From positions 1 to 64,000 of the forward strand of contig JAKLJX010000001.1 in the NCBI GenBank assembly GCA_023150945.1: a DNA stretch of 64,000 nt. The letters are read 5' to 3'. The notes under the pieces are model-generated. The model saw nothing but the letters and a program-made list of their open reading frames with translations, made no database searches and was not told the DNA's origin. The stretch's first letter is position 1. Each line of letters starts with the position of its first letter. The position numbers were made by a program, and so were the translations under genes. Origin of the DNA: a bacterium. GTDB lineage: Bacteria > Zhuqueibacterota > Zhuqueibacteria > Zhuqueibacterales > Zhuqueibacteraceae. Of the stretch, positions 35,301-42,465 are shown piece after piece.

Positions 35301-35516
35301 GAGGCCGGACTTGCCCAGCGCCATGGTGGTTTGGTCGAAATTCATCACCGCCGATTTGTCAAACTGTACGACGATTTCGTCCGGCACCCAGCCGACAAAG
35401 CTCGGGATGGCAAGGTCTGGCCGCTTGACCTCCATTTTTTTCACGCCTGCTTCTGACGCCCAAGCCAGTGAAGCGCACGCCAGAAGCATCAATCCCGTGG
35501 TAATTGCTCGTCTCAT
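32346..35516 (-). CDS. Secreted subtilisin-family (S8) serine peptidase with FN3, discoidin and type IX sorting domains
   Basis: A 1056-residue extracellular protease. Signal peptide 1-20; inhibitor-like propeptide at about 25-145; S8 catalytic domain at about 150-520 with Asp189 (MLDTG), His274 (NGHGTHCAG), oxyanion Asn387 (AAGND) and Ser456 (SGTSMATP), so the triad is intact. Three FN3 repeats (about 530-815), an F5/8 discoidin domain (about 820-955) and a type IX sorting domain (VTLKVFNVIGEEV to LVFMK) follow. AAGGAG five bases before the ATG is a strong ribosome-binding site. It likely degrades protein in the surroundings or matures cell-surface proteins. Confidence 0.95.
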   Translation of the reverse strand: MRRAITTGLMLLACASLAWASEAGVKKMEVKRPDLAIPSFVGWVPDEIVVQFDKSAVMNFDQTTMALGKSGLNAIDQLNRQYQAVALTRQFAASQPRVYNGRTIDLSGWHKIKFASAVADIEAVVAEYQRLPGVIDAQPIGIHTVYATPNDPQFASQYHLNQANDHDVDAPEAWDQQTGNSQIIVAMLDTGVRYYHKDLGGANAAAGNFSSISGNMWKNPGEIIGNGIDDDGNGYIDDIVGYDFVSAPIAGSNSCWPGEDCTTKDNDPRDFNGHGTHCAGNIAAINNNGYATASVSGGWLNGAQQVAGNGVKVMACRIGSSEKYFGFLNIEVGYVRMDYCAEAFNYAANNGAHIASCSWGSSNSGGLAAAIDNFLAAGGLIFKAAGNDNTGDSPDYMGSRTDIINVAATDQNDLKSDFSNYGSYVDVAAPGTDILSLYHNHSDAANDYVATVSGTSMATPIAASVAALIWSADPSQTAAQVRSRLQSTADNLDGLNPSYAGKLGAGRVNAFRAIDGLGAPPTPPTAPTNLTANAVSSSQINLVWQDNATNETGFEIDRATTSGGPYTQIATTGANVINYSNTGLSPNTTYYYRVRATNGAGDSGNSNEAFATTQSPPPPPAAPTNLAANAVSSSQINLAWQDNASDETGFEIDRATTSGGPYTQIATTGANVTTYSNTGLSPNTTYYYRVRATNGAGDSGNSNEAFATTQSPPPPPAAPTNLTANAVSSSQINLAWQDNSSDETGFEIDRATTSGGPYTQIATTGANVTTYSNTGLSPNTTYYYRVRATNGSGDSNNSNEAFATTQNAPSGNLALNKNATASSTYNSTYTPARAVDGSTASSSYWRSGSISSSNPGAWLRVDLGAQYSLTRGVVKWRENYYATQYRFQISNTGGSSDAEWTTVYTNNSGAAGTQDVSFTSPFAARYFRIRMDKNRKSNYRVFELECYAGSSPAPKPAGDEPGLIAAEMPADFELGQNYPNPFNPSTNITFSVPQEEHVTLKVFNVIGEEVATLVNGRREAGVYTVSFAPADLPSGIYFYVLQASETRLVRRLVFMK
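33110..33960. repeat. FN3-coding 288-base tandem repeat (three units)
   Basis: Three near-identical units code the three FN3 domains of the subtilisin. The marker GTTCGAATAG recurs at 33198, 33486 and 33774, exactly 288 bases apart. The units are also almost identical to the two at 25435-25985 in the phosphoesterase gene about 8 kb away. Confidence 0.9.
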
Positions 35517-36093
35517 TGCCTCTCCTTTTGGTATAGATCAGAGTTCGGCACACCGGCCAGCTTCAAAAATTGTTTCCCGCATGCCGCTGCCGCATGGTCG
35601 AAGCGGCCTTTTGACGCGAGGGCAAGAGAGCAGACCACCCCGGCCGGCGCGCTGCGGGAATCCAGTTTGAAAAAAAAGCTTCCACACCGGTGCATTGGAT
35701 TTGGCGAATTGCGACAACTGCCTGCAAGAACAGTGAGGTCGATCAAATGAGTAATGAAGGTGACAACACAGCCGTGATATCAACACATTCGCTTGACTGC
35801 GAACGAAATGATGGAGATGGAAGGAGATGGCGGATCAGGCCGCGGATTGGTTGGTACGCTGGCTGTCTTCCCCAGGCTGCGGACCGGCGGCACGTGCATC
35901 GCATCCCTCATGTCGGTGAAAGGTCGTTCGCGTTGTGCCCGGCACCGTCTCAACGGGTGGGAAGCTGATGCTGAAGCAGCGCCGGAGGTGTTCCTGATGA
36001 GGTGGCATCACGCCGAAAGGACGCGGCGGATTATAGGGAATTCCGCCGCCTTTGTCAACGGAACTTTGGGGAGATTTTTGACGACGGCGGCCG
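35517..36093. other. Gene-free spacer
   Basis: About 575 bases with no convincing gene. It should hold the subtilisin promoter on its left side. An eight-base-pair hairpin at 36023-36049 could end transcription of the lipoprotein gene on the minus strand, but only a short T run follows. Confidence 0.5.
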
Positions 36094-36849
36094 TTACTCA
36101 AAATCCAGCAGGGTGTGGGAGTAGGATTTCAACTCGGCGCCGCTGGCGGCGATGTAGCGGCTCCAGAAATCCTGAATCGTAAAATAGCGTTCGGTTTCCT
36201 TCGAATAGGCGCCTGCAATCCAGACTTCGACACCCGCCAGATTGGGGAGGCGGCCCTTGCTTTTCAGCGTGGCGAGCGCCTGGCTGACATAGGCCGGCGT
36301 CATCGCGTCGGTGCGAAAATCGAACTCGTTTGAGCTTTCCTGCATGTCGGAGATGATGACCAGGGACTTCTTGCCGCGTTTGCCGCGCATGAGCTGATCG
36401 CAGATGATGAAGGAGTTGATGATCTCGGCCTTCTGAATGCGCGGCTTGGTTTGCAGCACGCTGTCCACCGTGGAGAGAATCTGATCGGTGATGCCGCGCG
36501 TGTGCTTGTTGTATTGGGTGCGGTTGTCGGTCCAAAAGTTGAAGGAGGGCAGGGTGGCGTCGTAGATCGGCGCAAAGTCGGCGATGGTGAGGTCGATAAT
36601 TTTGCAGACCGTCACGCGGTCACCGGCGTTGAGCCTGGCCACGATGTTTTGGATGTACTTTTGATAATTTTCGCGATCGGGCAGCGTGCTCAAAGACATG
36701 TCGAGAAAGATCATGACCCACCGCGGCTCGCTGTCCTGCGCTTCCGTGTTGTCACAAGCGGTGGTGAATGTCAGCGTCGACAGGGCTGCCAGCAGCAGCG
36801 CCGCACGCCGGGACAACTCTCTGGCAAAACGTGTGATCGTGATTTTCAT
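36094..36849 (-). CDS. Putative vWA-like lipoprotein
   Basis: A 251-residue exported protein. The N-terminal signal sequence ends in a lipobox-like FTTAC (Cys32). The body resembles a von Willebrand factor A fold: VMIFLDMSLST carries a DxSxS MIDAS motif, and KKSLVIISDMQES sits where the second metal-loop strand is expected. It therefore probably binds a divalent metal and a protein partner in the periplasm. It is downstream of, and on the same strand as, a four-helix membrane protein (89-base gap). I do not recognise the specific family; the vWA call rests on motif and length only. Confidence 0.65.
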   Translation of the reverse strand: MKITITRFARELSRRAALLLAALSTLTFTTACDNTEAQDSEPRWVMIFLDMSLSTLPDRENYQKYIQNIVARLNAGDRVTVCKIIDLTIADFAPIYDATLPSFNFWTDNRTQYNKHTRGITDQILSTVDSVLQTKPRIQKAEIINSFIICDQLMRGKRGKKSLVIISDMQESSNEFDFRTDAMTPAYVSQALATLKSKGRLPNLAGVEVWIAGAYSKETERYFTIQDFWSRYIAASGAELKSYSHTLLDFE

Positions 36850-36938
36850 CCTTCAAAACCACTCGAGGGTTTGTGTTTCAGAACGCGGAACAGGCAACCG
36901 GGCGCCGTAGCCAGGAGCCGGCCGGGGCGCGCCGTTGT

Positions 36939-38006
36939 TCAGTCAAAGGCGTAGCGCGAGCTGCCCGCCTGGGGCGGCAGGCTGCGCAGGGGCAGGCTTT
37001 GCCCGTTGGTGGCAAAAGTTTCTTCTTCGAAATCGGGAATCAGGATGTCCGGCAGCATCTCGAAGGCGCGCGGCCGGCGGTCATCTTCGCGGTGGCGCAT
37101 GTTGTGCTGGCGGTAGACGCTGATCGCCTGGTGGGCGCCGTCGCGGATGCGGAAGCTCTGGTTGTGGCAGGAGGATTTCAGCGCATTGCGCCGGCTTTCG
37201 ATCTTGTGAATCTTGGCCATCGCCTTCAGGTAATCCCGTTTGAACTTGAATAGCTTGAAATCCCGCTCATGGGCGTACCATGAGGCATACACCGAAATCA
37301 CAAAGATGAGCAAATTGAGCGAGAGGAAGAACAGCCAGGCACTGAATGCCATTTCATCGGAGGAGGCGGCGGCCGTGCGCAGATAGTTGTTGCGCACCTC
37401 GGCGAGCGAGTACAGCGAGAAGAGAATCACCGCCAAACAGCCGATGGAGAGAAAGATCAGCGGCTTTTCCTTTTCATCCTCGCGCAGAAAACGGCCCCAG
37501 AAATGGCCGGACACCGGGATGGCAAAGGACAGGATCATCGCCATAATCACGGTCTCGAAGCGCGGCGAGCCGAAGATGTCGAACACCTGTGCATTCATCG
37601 CGAACTCGGCGATGCCGAAGACGAAGATCATGGGGAAATACCACCAGGGCGTGGCGTCGAAGGTCGAATCGCGCTCCAGGTCGTTGCGCCGGGCAAAGTA
37701 GTTTTCCTCGGCTTGTTTGAGCTTGTGCATCCAATTCTTGTGCTGGCCGATGAGCTTGGCATCCCGGCTCTGCCATTTCTGGTAGACTTTGCGAATGGCG
37801 CGATCCGCGATCTTGCACACTTTTTGTTCATACTCGGAGGCACATTGCACCTCATGCCACTGCCCGTTGCTGCTGATCCCCGGTTGTTTGCCTTTATACA
37901 GATAGTAAGCGATGTTTTCGCCGTTTTGCGCCGGTCTCTCTTTCACGCCATCTAGCTTGCCATTGAGGCGGGCTTGCCAGCCGGCAATCAGCGTCCATGG
38001 ACCCAT
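36939..38006 (-). CDS. Four-helix membrane protein of unknown function
   Basis: A 355-residue protein. The first 115 residues are charged and helical. Four hydrophobic segments follow at about 117-140 (WWYFPMIFVFGIAEFAM), 150-172, 180-203 and 220-245. A charged C-terminal tail of about 100 residues (HERDFKLFKFKRDY onward) ends the chain. AAGGAG five bases before the ATG supports the start. It is the first gene of a two-gene unit with the vWA-like lipoprotein. I recognise no family; a role as membrane anchor or channel for the partner is only a guess. Confidence 0.65.
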   Translation of the reverse strand: MGPWTLIAGWQARLNGKLDGVKERPAQNGENIAYYLYKGKQPGISSNGQWHEVQCASEYEQKVCKIADRAIRKVYQKWQSRDAKLIGQHKNWMHKLKQAEENYFARRNDLERDSTFDATPWWYFPMIFVFGIAEFAMNAQVFDIFGSPRFETVIMAMILSFAIPVSGHFWGRFLREDEKEKPLIFLSIGCLAVILFSLYSLAEVRNNYLRTAAASSDEMAFSAWLFFLSLNLLIFVISVYASWYAHERDFKLFKFKRDYLKAMAKIHKIESRRNALKSSCHNQSFRIRDGAHQAISVYRQHNMRHREDDRRPRAFEMLPDILIPDFEEETFATNGQSLPLRSLPPQAGSSRYAFD

Positions 38007-38397
38007 TTCTACTCCTTGTAAATCTGCGAATGCCTGCCAATGCCAGGAACGAGGGATGATTCTTCCATCACCTTAGAATACTCACAAATGTGCGTGAATG
38101 AGCAAACTGCCGCGGGGGATTTTGTCCGGGGAAATTTTCCCTTCCCTTTTTGTAAGCCGTTCCTTATATTTTCTGCGTTTTATCGTTGCTTGACATGCTG
38201 GGAACCAGGTGGCTGCTGTGCGCGGACCGGGAGCCGGTCGCCTAATCTATCACGCGCGCTCCCGCCAACGGTGAGGTTCCCGCAACGAAACAATGTGGCC
38301 ATGCCCGCCGCCGGGTCGATCTTTCCGGCACGCCGCCGGCCGCGGCCAAGTTTCTGGCAGAAGAACTCCGAGACGGACTCGCAGAAGAGGAGGGTAA
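38007..38397. other. Divergent promoter spacer
   Basis: About 390 bases between divergent genes, holding promoters for both directions. No small gene is recognised. Right before 38398 the sequence GAGGAGGGTAA is a very strong ribosome-binding site. Confidence 0.5.
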
Positions 38398-39384
38398 ATG
38401 AAAATTGGTGTCCTACGCGGCGAAGAAAACTCCTTTCCCGAAGCACTGATTGCCCGCATCAATGAAAAAAGCGCGGAACGCAAGCTGCCCGCCACCGCAG
38501 AATTCATCAAGCTCGAAACCATCCAGATGGCGGAACCGAGCGGCTATCACGTCATCATCGATCGCATTTCTCATGACATTCCTTTTTACCGCGCCTACCT
38601 CAAAAACGCCATGCTCTCCGGCACGCATGTGATCAACAACCCGTTTTGGTGGAGTGCCGATGACAAATTCTTCAATTATGCGATCGCCCGCCGGCTGGGT
38701 GTGCCCGTGCCCAAGACCGTCTTGCTGCCGCATAACGCGCATCCGCCCTACACCTCCTCGCAATCGATGCGTAACATGGTATACCCGATCAACTGGGAGC
38801 CGGTGTTCGAATACATCGGCTGGCCGGCCTTCCTGAAACCGCACAGCGGCGGCGGTTGGAAACACGTCTACAAAGTCCACAACGCCGAAGAGTTTTTCAA
38901 TTGTTACAATCAGACCGGCATCCTCTGCATGGTGCTGCAGGAGGCCATCGAGTTCACCGAGTATTATCGCTGCTACACCGTGGGCCGGCGGCATGTCCGC
39001 ATCATGCGTTATGATCCCGGCAAGCCGTTTTTCGAGCAATATCTCCAAAACGCGTCGCCGCTGACGCCGGCGCTGACCGAAGCCATCACCACCTACTGCC
39101 TGCTCATTAATCAGGCACTGGGGTATGATCTCAACACCTGCGAGTTTGCCGTGCGCAACGGCATCCCCTATGCGATTGACTTCGGCAATCCCGCGCCCGA
39201 TTGTGATTACAAGTCCGTCACGCCGCCCAATTTCGAATGGGTAGTCGACAAGATGTCCGACCTTGCGCTGGAACGGGCACAATTGCCGGTGACGCCGCCG
39301 GCGGAATATCTGTGGTCGAATTTTCTGGGCAGCGCCGGCCATGATCCGGTCGAGCCCCTGCTCGCCGACTCACCGGGCCGGTGA
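38398..39384 (+). CDS. ATP-grasp domain protein
   Basis: A 328-residue soluble protein with ATP-grasp layout: an N-terminal alpha/beta domain (KIGVLRGEENSFPEAL), then a lid region starting DDKFFNYAIARRLGVPVPKTVLLP, the lysine-bearing GWPAFLKPHSGGGWKHVYKV strand, and the metal-binding acidic cluster in CEFAVRNGIPYAIDFGNPAPD. Such enzymes couple a carboxylate to an amine or thiol through an acyl phosphate. A GCS2-type ligase follows 65 bases later on the same strand, so the two probably act together on a small peptide or amino-acid conjugate. The product is unknown. Confidence 0.85.
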   Translation: MKIGVLRGEENSFPEALIARINEKSAERKLPATAEFIKLETIQMAEPSGYHVIIDRISHDIPFYRAYLKNAMLSGTHVINNPFWWSADDKFFNYAIARRLGVPVPKTVLLPHNAHPPYTSSQSMRNMVYPINWEPVFEYIGWPAFLKPHSGGGWKHVYKVHNAEEFFNCYNQTGILCMVLQEAIEFTEYYRCYTVGRRHVRIMRYDPGKPFFEQYLQNASPLTPALTEAITTYCLLINQALGYDLNTCEFAVRNGIPYAIDFGNPAPDCDYKSVTPPNFEWVVDKMSDLALERAQLPVTPPAEYLWSNFLGSAGHDPVEPLLADSPGR

Positions 39385-39449
39385 GTCACTGCCGGCCGCT
39401 GCCAGTGACGCGCCTCGCACCTGTCCCGAACCGATGAAGGAGCCTGAAC

Positions 39450-40565
39450 GTGAAAGAGCAGTTCACCATCGGCATTGAGGAGGAGTTTCAGATCGTCGAT
39501 CCGCACACGCGCGAGTTGCGGTCTCACCTCTCGCAAATGCTGGCGGAAGGCAGGATGTTGCTGCAGGAAAACATCAAGCCGGAGTTGCACCAGTCGGTGG
39601 TCGAAGTGGGCACCGGCATCTGCCGCAACATTCGCGAGGCGCGTGAGAGCGTGACCGCCCTGCGGCGCGGCATCGCACAGATTGCCGCCAAGAACGGGCT
39701 GTGCATCGTCGCCGCCGGCACCCATCCCTTTTCGGATTGGCGCACGCAGGAGATTACCGAACACGAACGCTACAAGATGATCATCGATGAGATGGGAGAC
39801 GTCGCGCGCGCCAATTTGATTTTCGGCCTGCACGTCCACGTCGGCATCGAAGACCGCGAGACCGCGATCGCGCTTTGCAACCAGATGCGCTATTTCCTGC
39901 CGCACATCCTGGCGCTTTCCACCAGCTCGCCGTTTTGGCTGGGCCGCCGCACCGGCTTGAAATCCACCCGTGCCGTGATCTTTCGCCGCTTTCCCCGCAC
40001 CGGCATCCCGGATTATTTCGCCTCCTGGGCCGACTTCGAGCATTTCGTGCAGACCCTGGTGAAAACCAACTGCATCGACAACGGCAAGAAAATCTGGTGG
40101 GACATCCGGCCGCATGCCTTTTTCAACACCATCGAAATCCGCATTTGCGACATTCCCACCAATCTCGACACCACCATCGCGATTGCCGCCCTGATTCAGG
40201 CGACCGTGGCCAAGCTTTGGATGCTGCACCAGGACAACATGAGCTTCCGCACCTACCGGCCGACTTTGATCGAGGAAAACAAATGGCGGGCGGCGCGCTA
40301 CGGCGTCTCCGGCAAGTTGATCGATTTCGGCAAGCAAGCGGAAGTGCCGTTCCGCGACTTGCTCTATGAATACATCCGCTTTGTCGATGAAGCGGTCGAA
40401 GAACTCGACAGCCGCCACGAGATCAACTACCTTTACCGCATTTTGGAGGTGGGCACCAGCGCCGATCGCCAGCTTCAGGTCTATGAGGAAAGCAATCATG
40501 ATCTCACGGCGGTGATGGACCATTTGATCCGGGAGACGATGGAAGGGATCAAAGAGGGAGGATGA
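39450..40565 (+). CDS. Carboxylate-amine ligase, glutamate-cysteine ligase type 2 (YbdK) family
   Basis: A 371-residue cytoplasmic ligase. The N-terminal FTIGIEEEFQIVD with clustered glutamates is the metal and ATP site of the GCS2 family; HQSVVEVGTGICRN, GLHVHVGIEDRE and the late FFNTIEIRICDIPT blocks are characteristic. E. coli YbdK has weak glutamate-cysteine ligase activity, while many relatives act in peptide-like metabolite synthesis. The start is GTG, with AAGGAG upstream. It lies behind an ATP-grasp ligase gene and ahead of a strong terminator, so the pair forms one transcript. Confidence 0.92.
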   Translation: MKEQFTIGIEEEFQIVDPHTRELRSHLSQMLAEGRMLLQENIKPELHQSVVEVGTGICRNIREARESVTALRRGIAQIAAKNGLCIVAAGTHPFSDWRTQEITEHERYKMIIDEMGDVARANLIFGLHVHVGIEDRETAIALCNQMRYFLPHILALSTSSPFWLGRRTGLKSTRAVIFRRFPRTGIPDYFASWADFEHFVQTLVKTNCIDNGKKIWWDIRPHAFFNTIEIRICDIPTNLDTTIAIAALIQATVAKLWMLHQDNMSFRTYRPTLIEENKWRAARYGVSGKLIDFGKQAEVPFRDLLYEYIRFVDEAVEELDSRHEINYLYRILEVGTSADRQLQVYEESNHDLTAVMDHLIRETMEGIKEGG

Positions 40566-40606
40566 CTGCGGGCCGGCATGGCCCTCAAATTCTGCGGCCT
40601 GGCACA

Positions 40607-40635
40607 GCCCCCACCCTAATGGGCGGGGGCTTTTT
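40607..40635 (+). terminator. Rho-independent terminator of the ligase pair
   Basis: A ten-base-pair stem with one mismatch (40607-40616 with 40621-40630), loop TAAT, and five T. The stop codon of the convergent DUF2652 gene (from 40616) is inside it. Confidence 0.88.
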
Positions 40636-41395
40636 GTTTATTGCCGGCCAGAACACCGCGTACGAAGCCCCAATCGAGTTGCACGATCCAGCGGAGCTTT
40701 TGCAGGAAAGAGGGCTGGCGCGCGGCGCCGCGGTTGGCGGCGACGCCGATCAACTCCGCCGGCGGATAGAACACCAGCGTCTCCACCCGGCCGATGCCTT
40801 CGCAGTTGACCCGGCATCGCTCCGGCTGCAATTCCTGAAACCCGCCAAGCTCGCGGTAAACCTCCTCCGTCATCAAGACGTATTCGCGTGCCGGCAGCGG
40901 GTTCTTGAGCAGCCGGTGCACCAGAATGACGTCCAGGCCGAACAGATTCTCGAAGGTCTGAATGCGCTCGATCGCCACTTCGCCGGCGTGCATCACGATT
41001 TTCAGCCGCAGATCGTCGACGCGTGTGCAAGCCTCGCACACGCACAGCCGCAAATCACAAGTCTGGTGCAGCGCCCGGTAAAACGAACGAAAGAACTCCG
41101 GCAATTGCGCTTTGACTGCGGCGAGTGCCTGTGGCAATTCTTCCGCGGTGGGATACAGCGCATAGAAGAACGCGGCGTCCCCTTCCAGTTCGGCCAGCGT
41201 CAAAGGCGGGGCGGAAGCGGAAATGATCGACTGCAGCAGCCGCACGACGATCTGCTTGGCATGGCTGGTGGCCATGCGATGCAGCCGCATGAACTGGGTA
41301 AAACCGCTGATATCGGCAATCAACAGAATGGCTTTCGAGGTGGCAGGTTGCACTCCGGCCTCGCAGAGATGTTGGATGACGATGTAATCAGGCAC
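40616..41395 (-). CDS. DUF2652 protein (nucleotide-cyclase-like fold)
   Basis: A 259-residue cytoplasmic protein. ILLIADISGFTQFMRLH and LAELEGDAAFFYAL imitate the two metal-binding motifs of class III nucleotide cyclases, and a Cys cluster (LCVCEACTRV) lies between; this is the DUF2652 pattern. Whether it makes a cyclic nucleotide is unknown, because several substrate-binding motifs of true cyclases are not recognisable. The start is GTG. It follows the adenosine deaminase gene by 22 bases on the same strand, so it is likely cotranscribed with ccmF and add. Confidence 0.8.
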   Translation of the reverse strand: MPDYIVIQHLCEAGVQPATSKAILLIADISGFTQFMRLHRMATSHAKQIVVRLLQSIISASAPPLTLAELEGDAAFFYALYPTAEELPQALAAVKAQLPEFFRSFYRALHQTCDLRLCVCEACTRVDDLRLKIVMHAGEVAIERIQTFENLFGLDVILVHRLLKNPLPAREYVLMTEEVYRELGGFQELQPERCRVNCEGIGRVETLVFYPPAELIGVAANRGAARQPSFLQKLRWIVQLDWGFVRGVLAGNKQKAPAH

Positions 41396-41417
41396 CCCGC
41401 AGCGGCAGGCAGGCAGT

Positions 41418-42446
41418 TCAATCGTACTGTGCCAGCAGGGCCTTGGCTTCGTGGTAGATTTTCGCCTTTTCGGCGAAAGGAATGAACAGACTCTTGAACC
41501 CGTTGAGCACGATCTTTTTCACCTGCTCATAGTTCAGGTCCCAGGTCTGCACGGCAAGCCACAGCTCGTCGGTCATGGTGGTGCGGGAAATGAGGCGATT
41601 GTCTGTGTTGAGCGTGACCCGCAGTTGGCGGTCGAGAAATTTCTTGAAAGGGTGGTGTTCAATGCGCAGCACGGTCTTGGTTTGCACGTTGCTGGTCAGG
41701 CAGATTTCCAGCGGAATGCGGTGATCGCAAACGTAGCTGAGCAAATCTTCGTCTTCGATCAGGCGGGTGCCGTGGCCGATGCGGTGGGCGCCGCAGGCAT
41801 GAATCGCCTGATAGATGCTGTCCGGGCCGTAGGCTTCGCCGGCATGCACCGTACAGTTGATGCAGTGTTTGCGGATAAAATAGAAGGCCTTGGCGTGATC
41901 CTTGGCGGGATTGCCGAACTCGCGGCCGGCCAGGTCGAAGGCGACCGCGCCCCGGCGCTTGTATTGCAGCGTCAACTCCGCCAGCCGCAAAGTGGCGGCG
42001 GGCGCCATGCTGCGAATCGCGCAAATGATCACCGCGGCACGGATCGGAAATTTCTTCTCGGCTTCGCCCAGGCCGGCGAGCACCGCATCCATCACTTGTT
42101 CGAGGGACAACCCCTTTTGCTGATGCAGGATCGGGGAGAAGCGGACTTCGATGTAGCGCACGTTTTCCGCGGCGGCATCGGCGGCCAGCTCGTAGGCGAT
42201 GCGGCGGAGCGCCTCCTCCTCCTGCATCAGCTTGAGGGTAAGATCAAACTTGTCGATATACTCGCTGAGATTTTCCACCTGCCCCTTGACCGAGAGGAAA
42301 TCGTAGGCCTCGGCCGCGTTGCCGGGCAGGGAGAGACCGTTGGCACGGGCGAGCTCCATGGCGGTGTTCACCCGGATCGAGCCGTCGAGATGACAGTGCA
42401 GATCGGTTTTCGGTAGTGCGTGCAGGAAGTCACGGGTGATTTTCAT
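41418..42446 (-). CDS. add: Adenosine deaminase
   Basis: Cytoplasmic zinc hydrolase that converts adenosine (and deoxyadenosine) to inosine in purine salvage. Motifs: TDLHCHLDGSI (zinc His pair), CTVHAGEAYG with the catalytic Glu, HRIGHGTRL with the catalytic His, and LNTDNRL with the zinc and catalytic Asp. The length of 342 residues is normal. GAGGAG lies eight bases before the ATG. Nineteen bases separate it from ccmF upstream, and the DUF2652 gene follows 22 bases downstream, indicating one operon. It could also be an adenine deaminase of the same family. Confidence 0.93.
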   Translation of the reverse strand: MKITRDFLHALPKTDLHCHLDGSIRVNTAMELARANGLSLPGNAAEAYDFLSVKGQVENLSEYIDKFDLTLKLMQEEEALRRIAYELAADAAAENVRYIEVRFSPILHQQKGLSLEQVMDAVLAGLGEAEKKFPIRAAVIICAIRSMAPAATLRLAELTLQYKRRGAVAFDLAGREFGNPAKDHAKAFYFIRKHCINCTVHAGEAYGPDSIYQAIHACGAHRIGHGTRLIEDEDLLSYVCDHRIPLEICLTSNVQTKTVLRIEHHPFKKFLDRQLRVTLNTDNRLISRTTMTDELWLAVQTWDLNYEQVKKIVLNGFKSLFIPFAEKAKIYHEAKALLAQYD

Positions 42447-42465
42447 GCCAGAATCTCCTCGTCGA

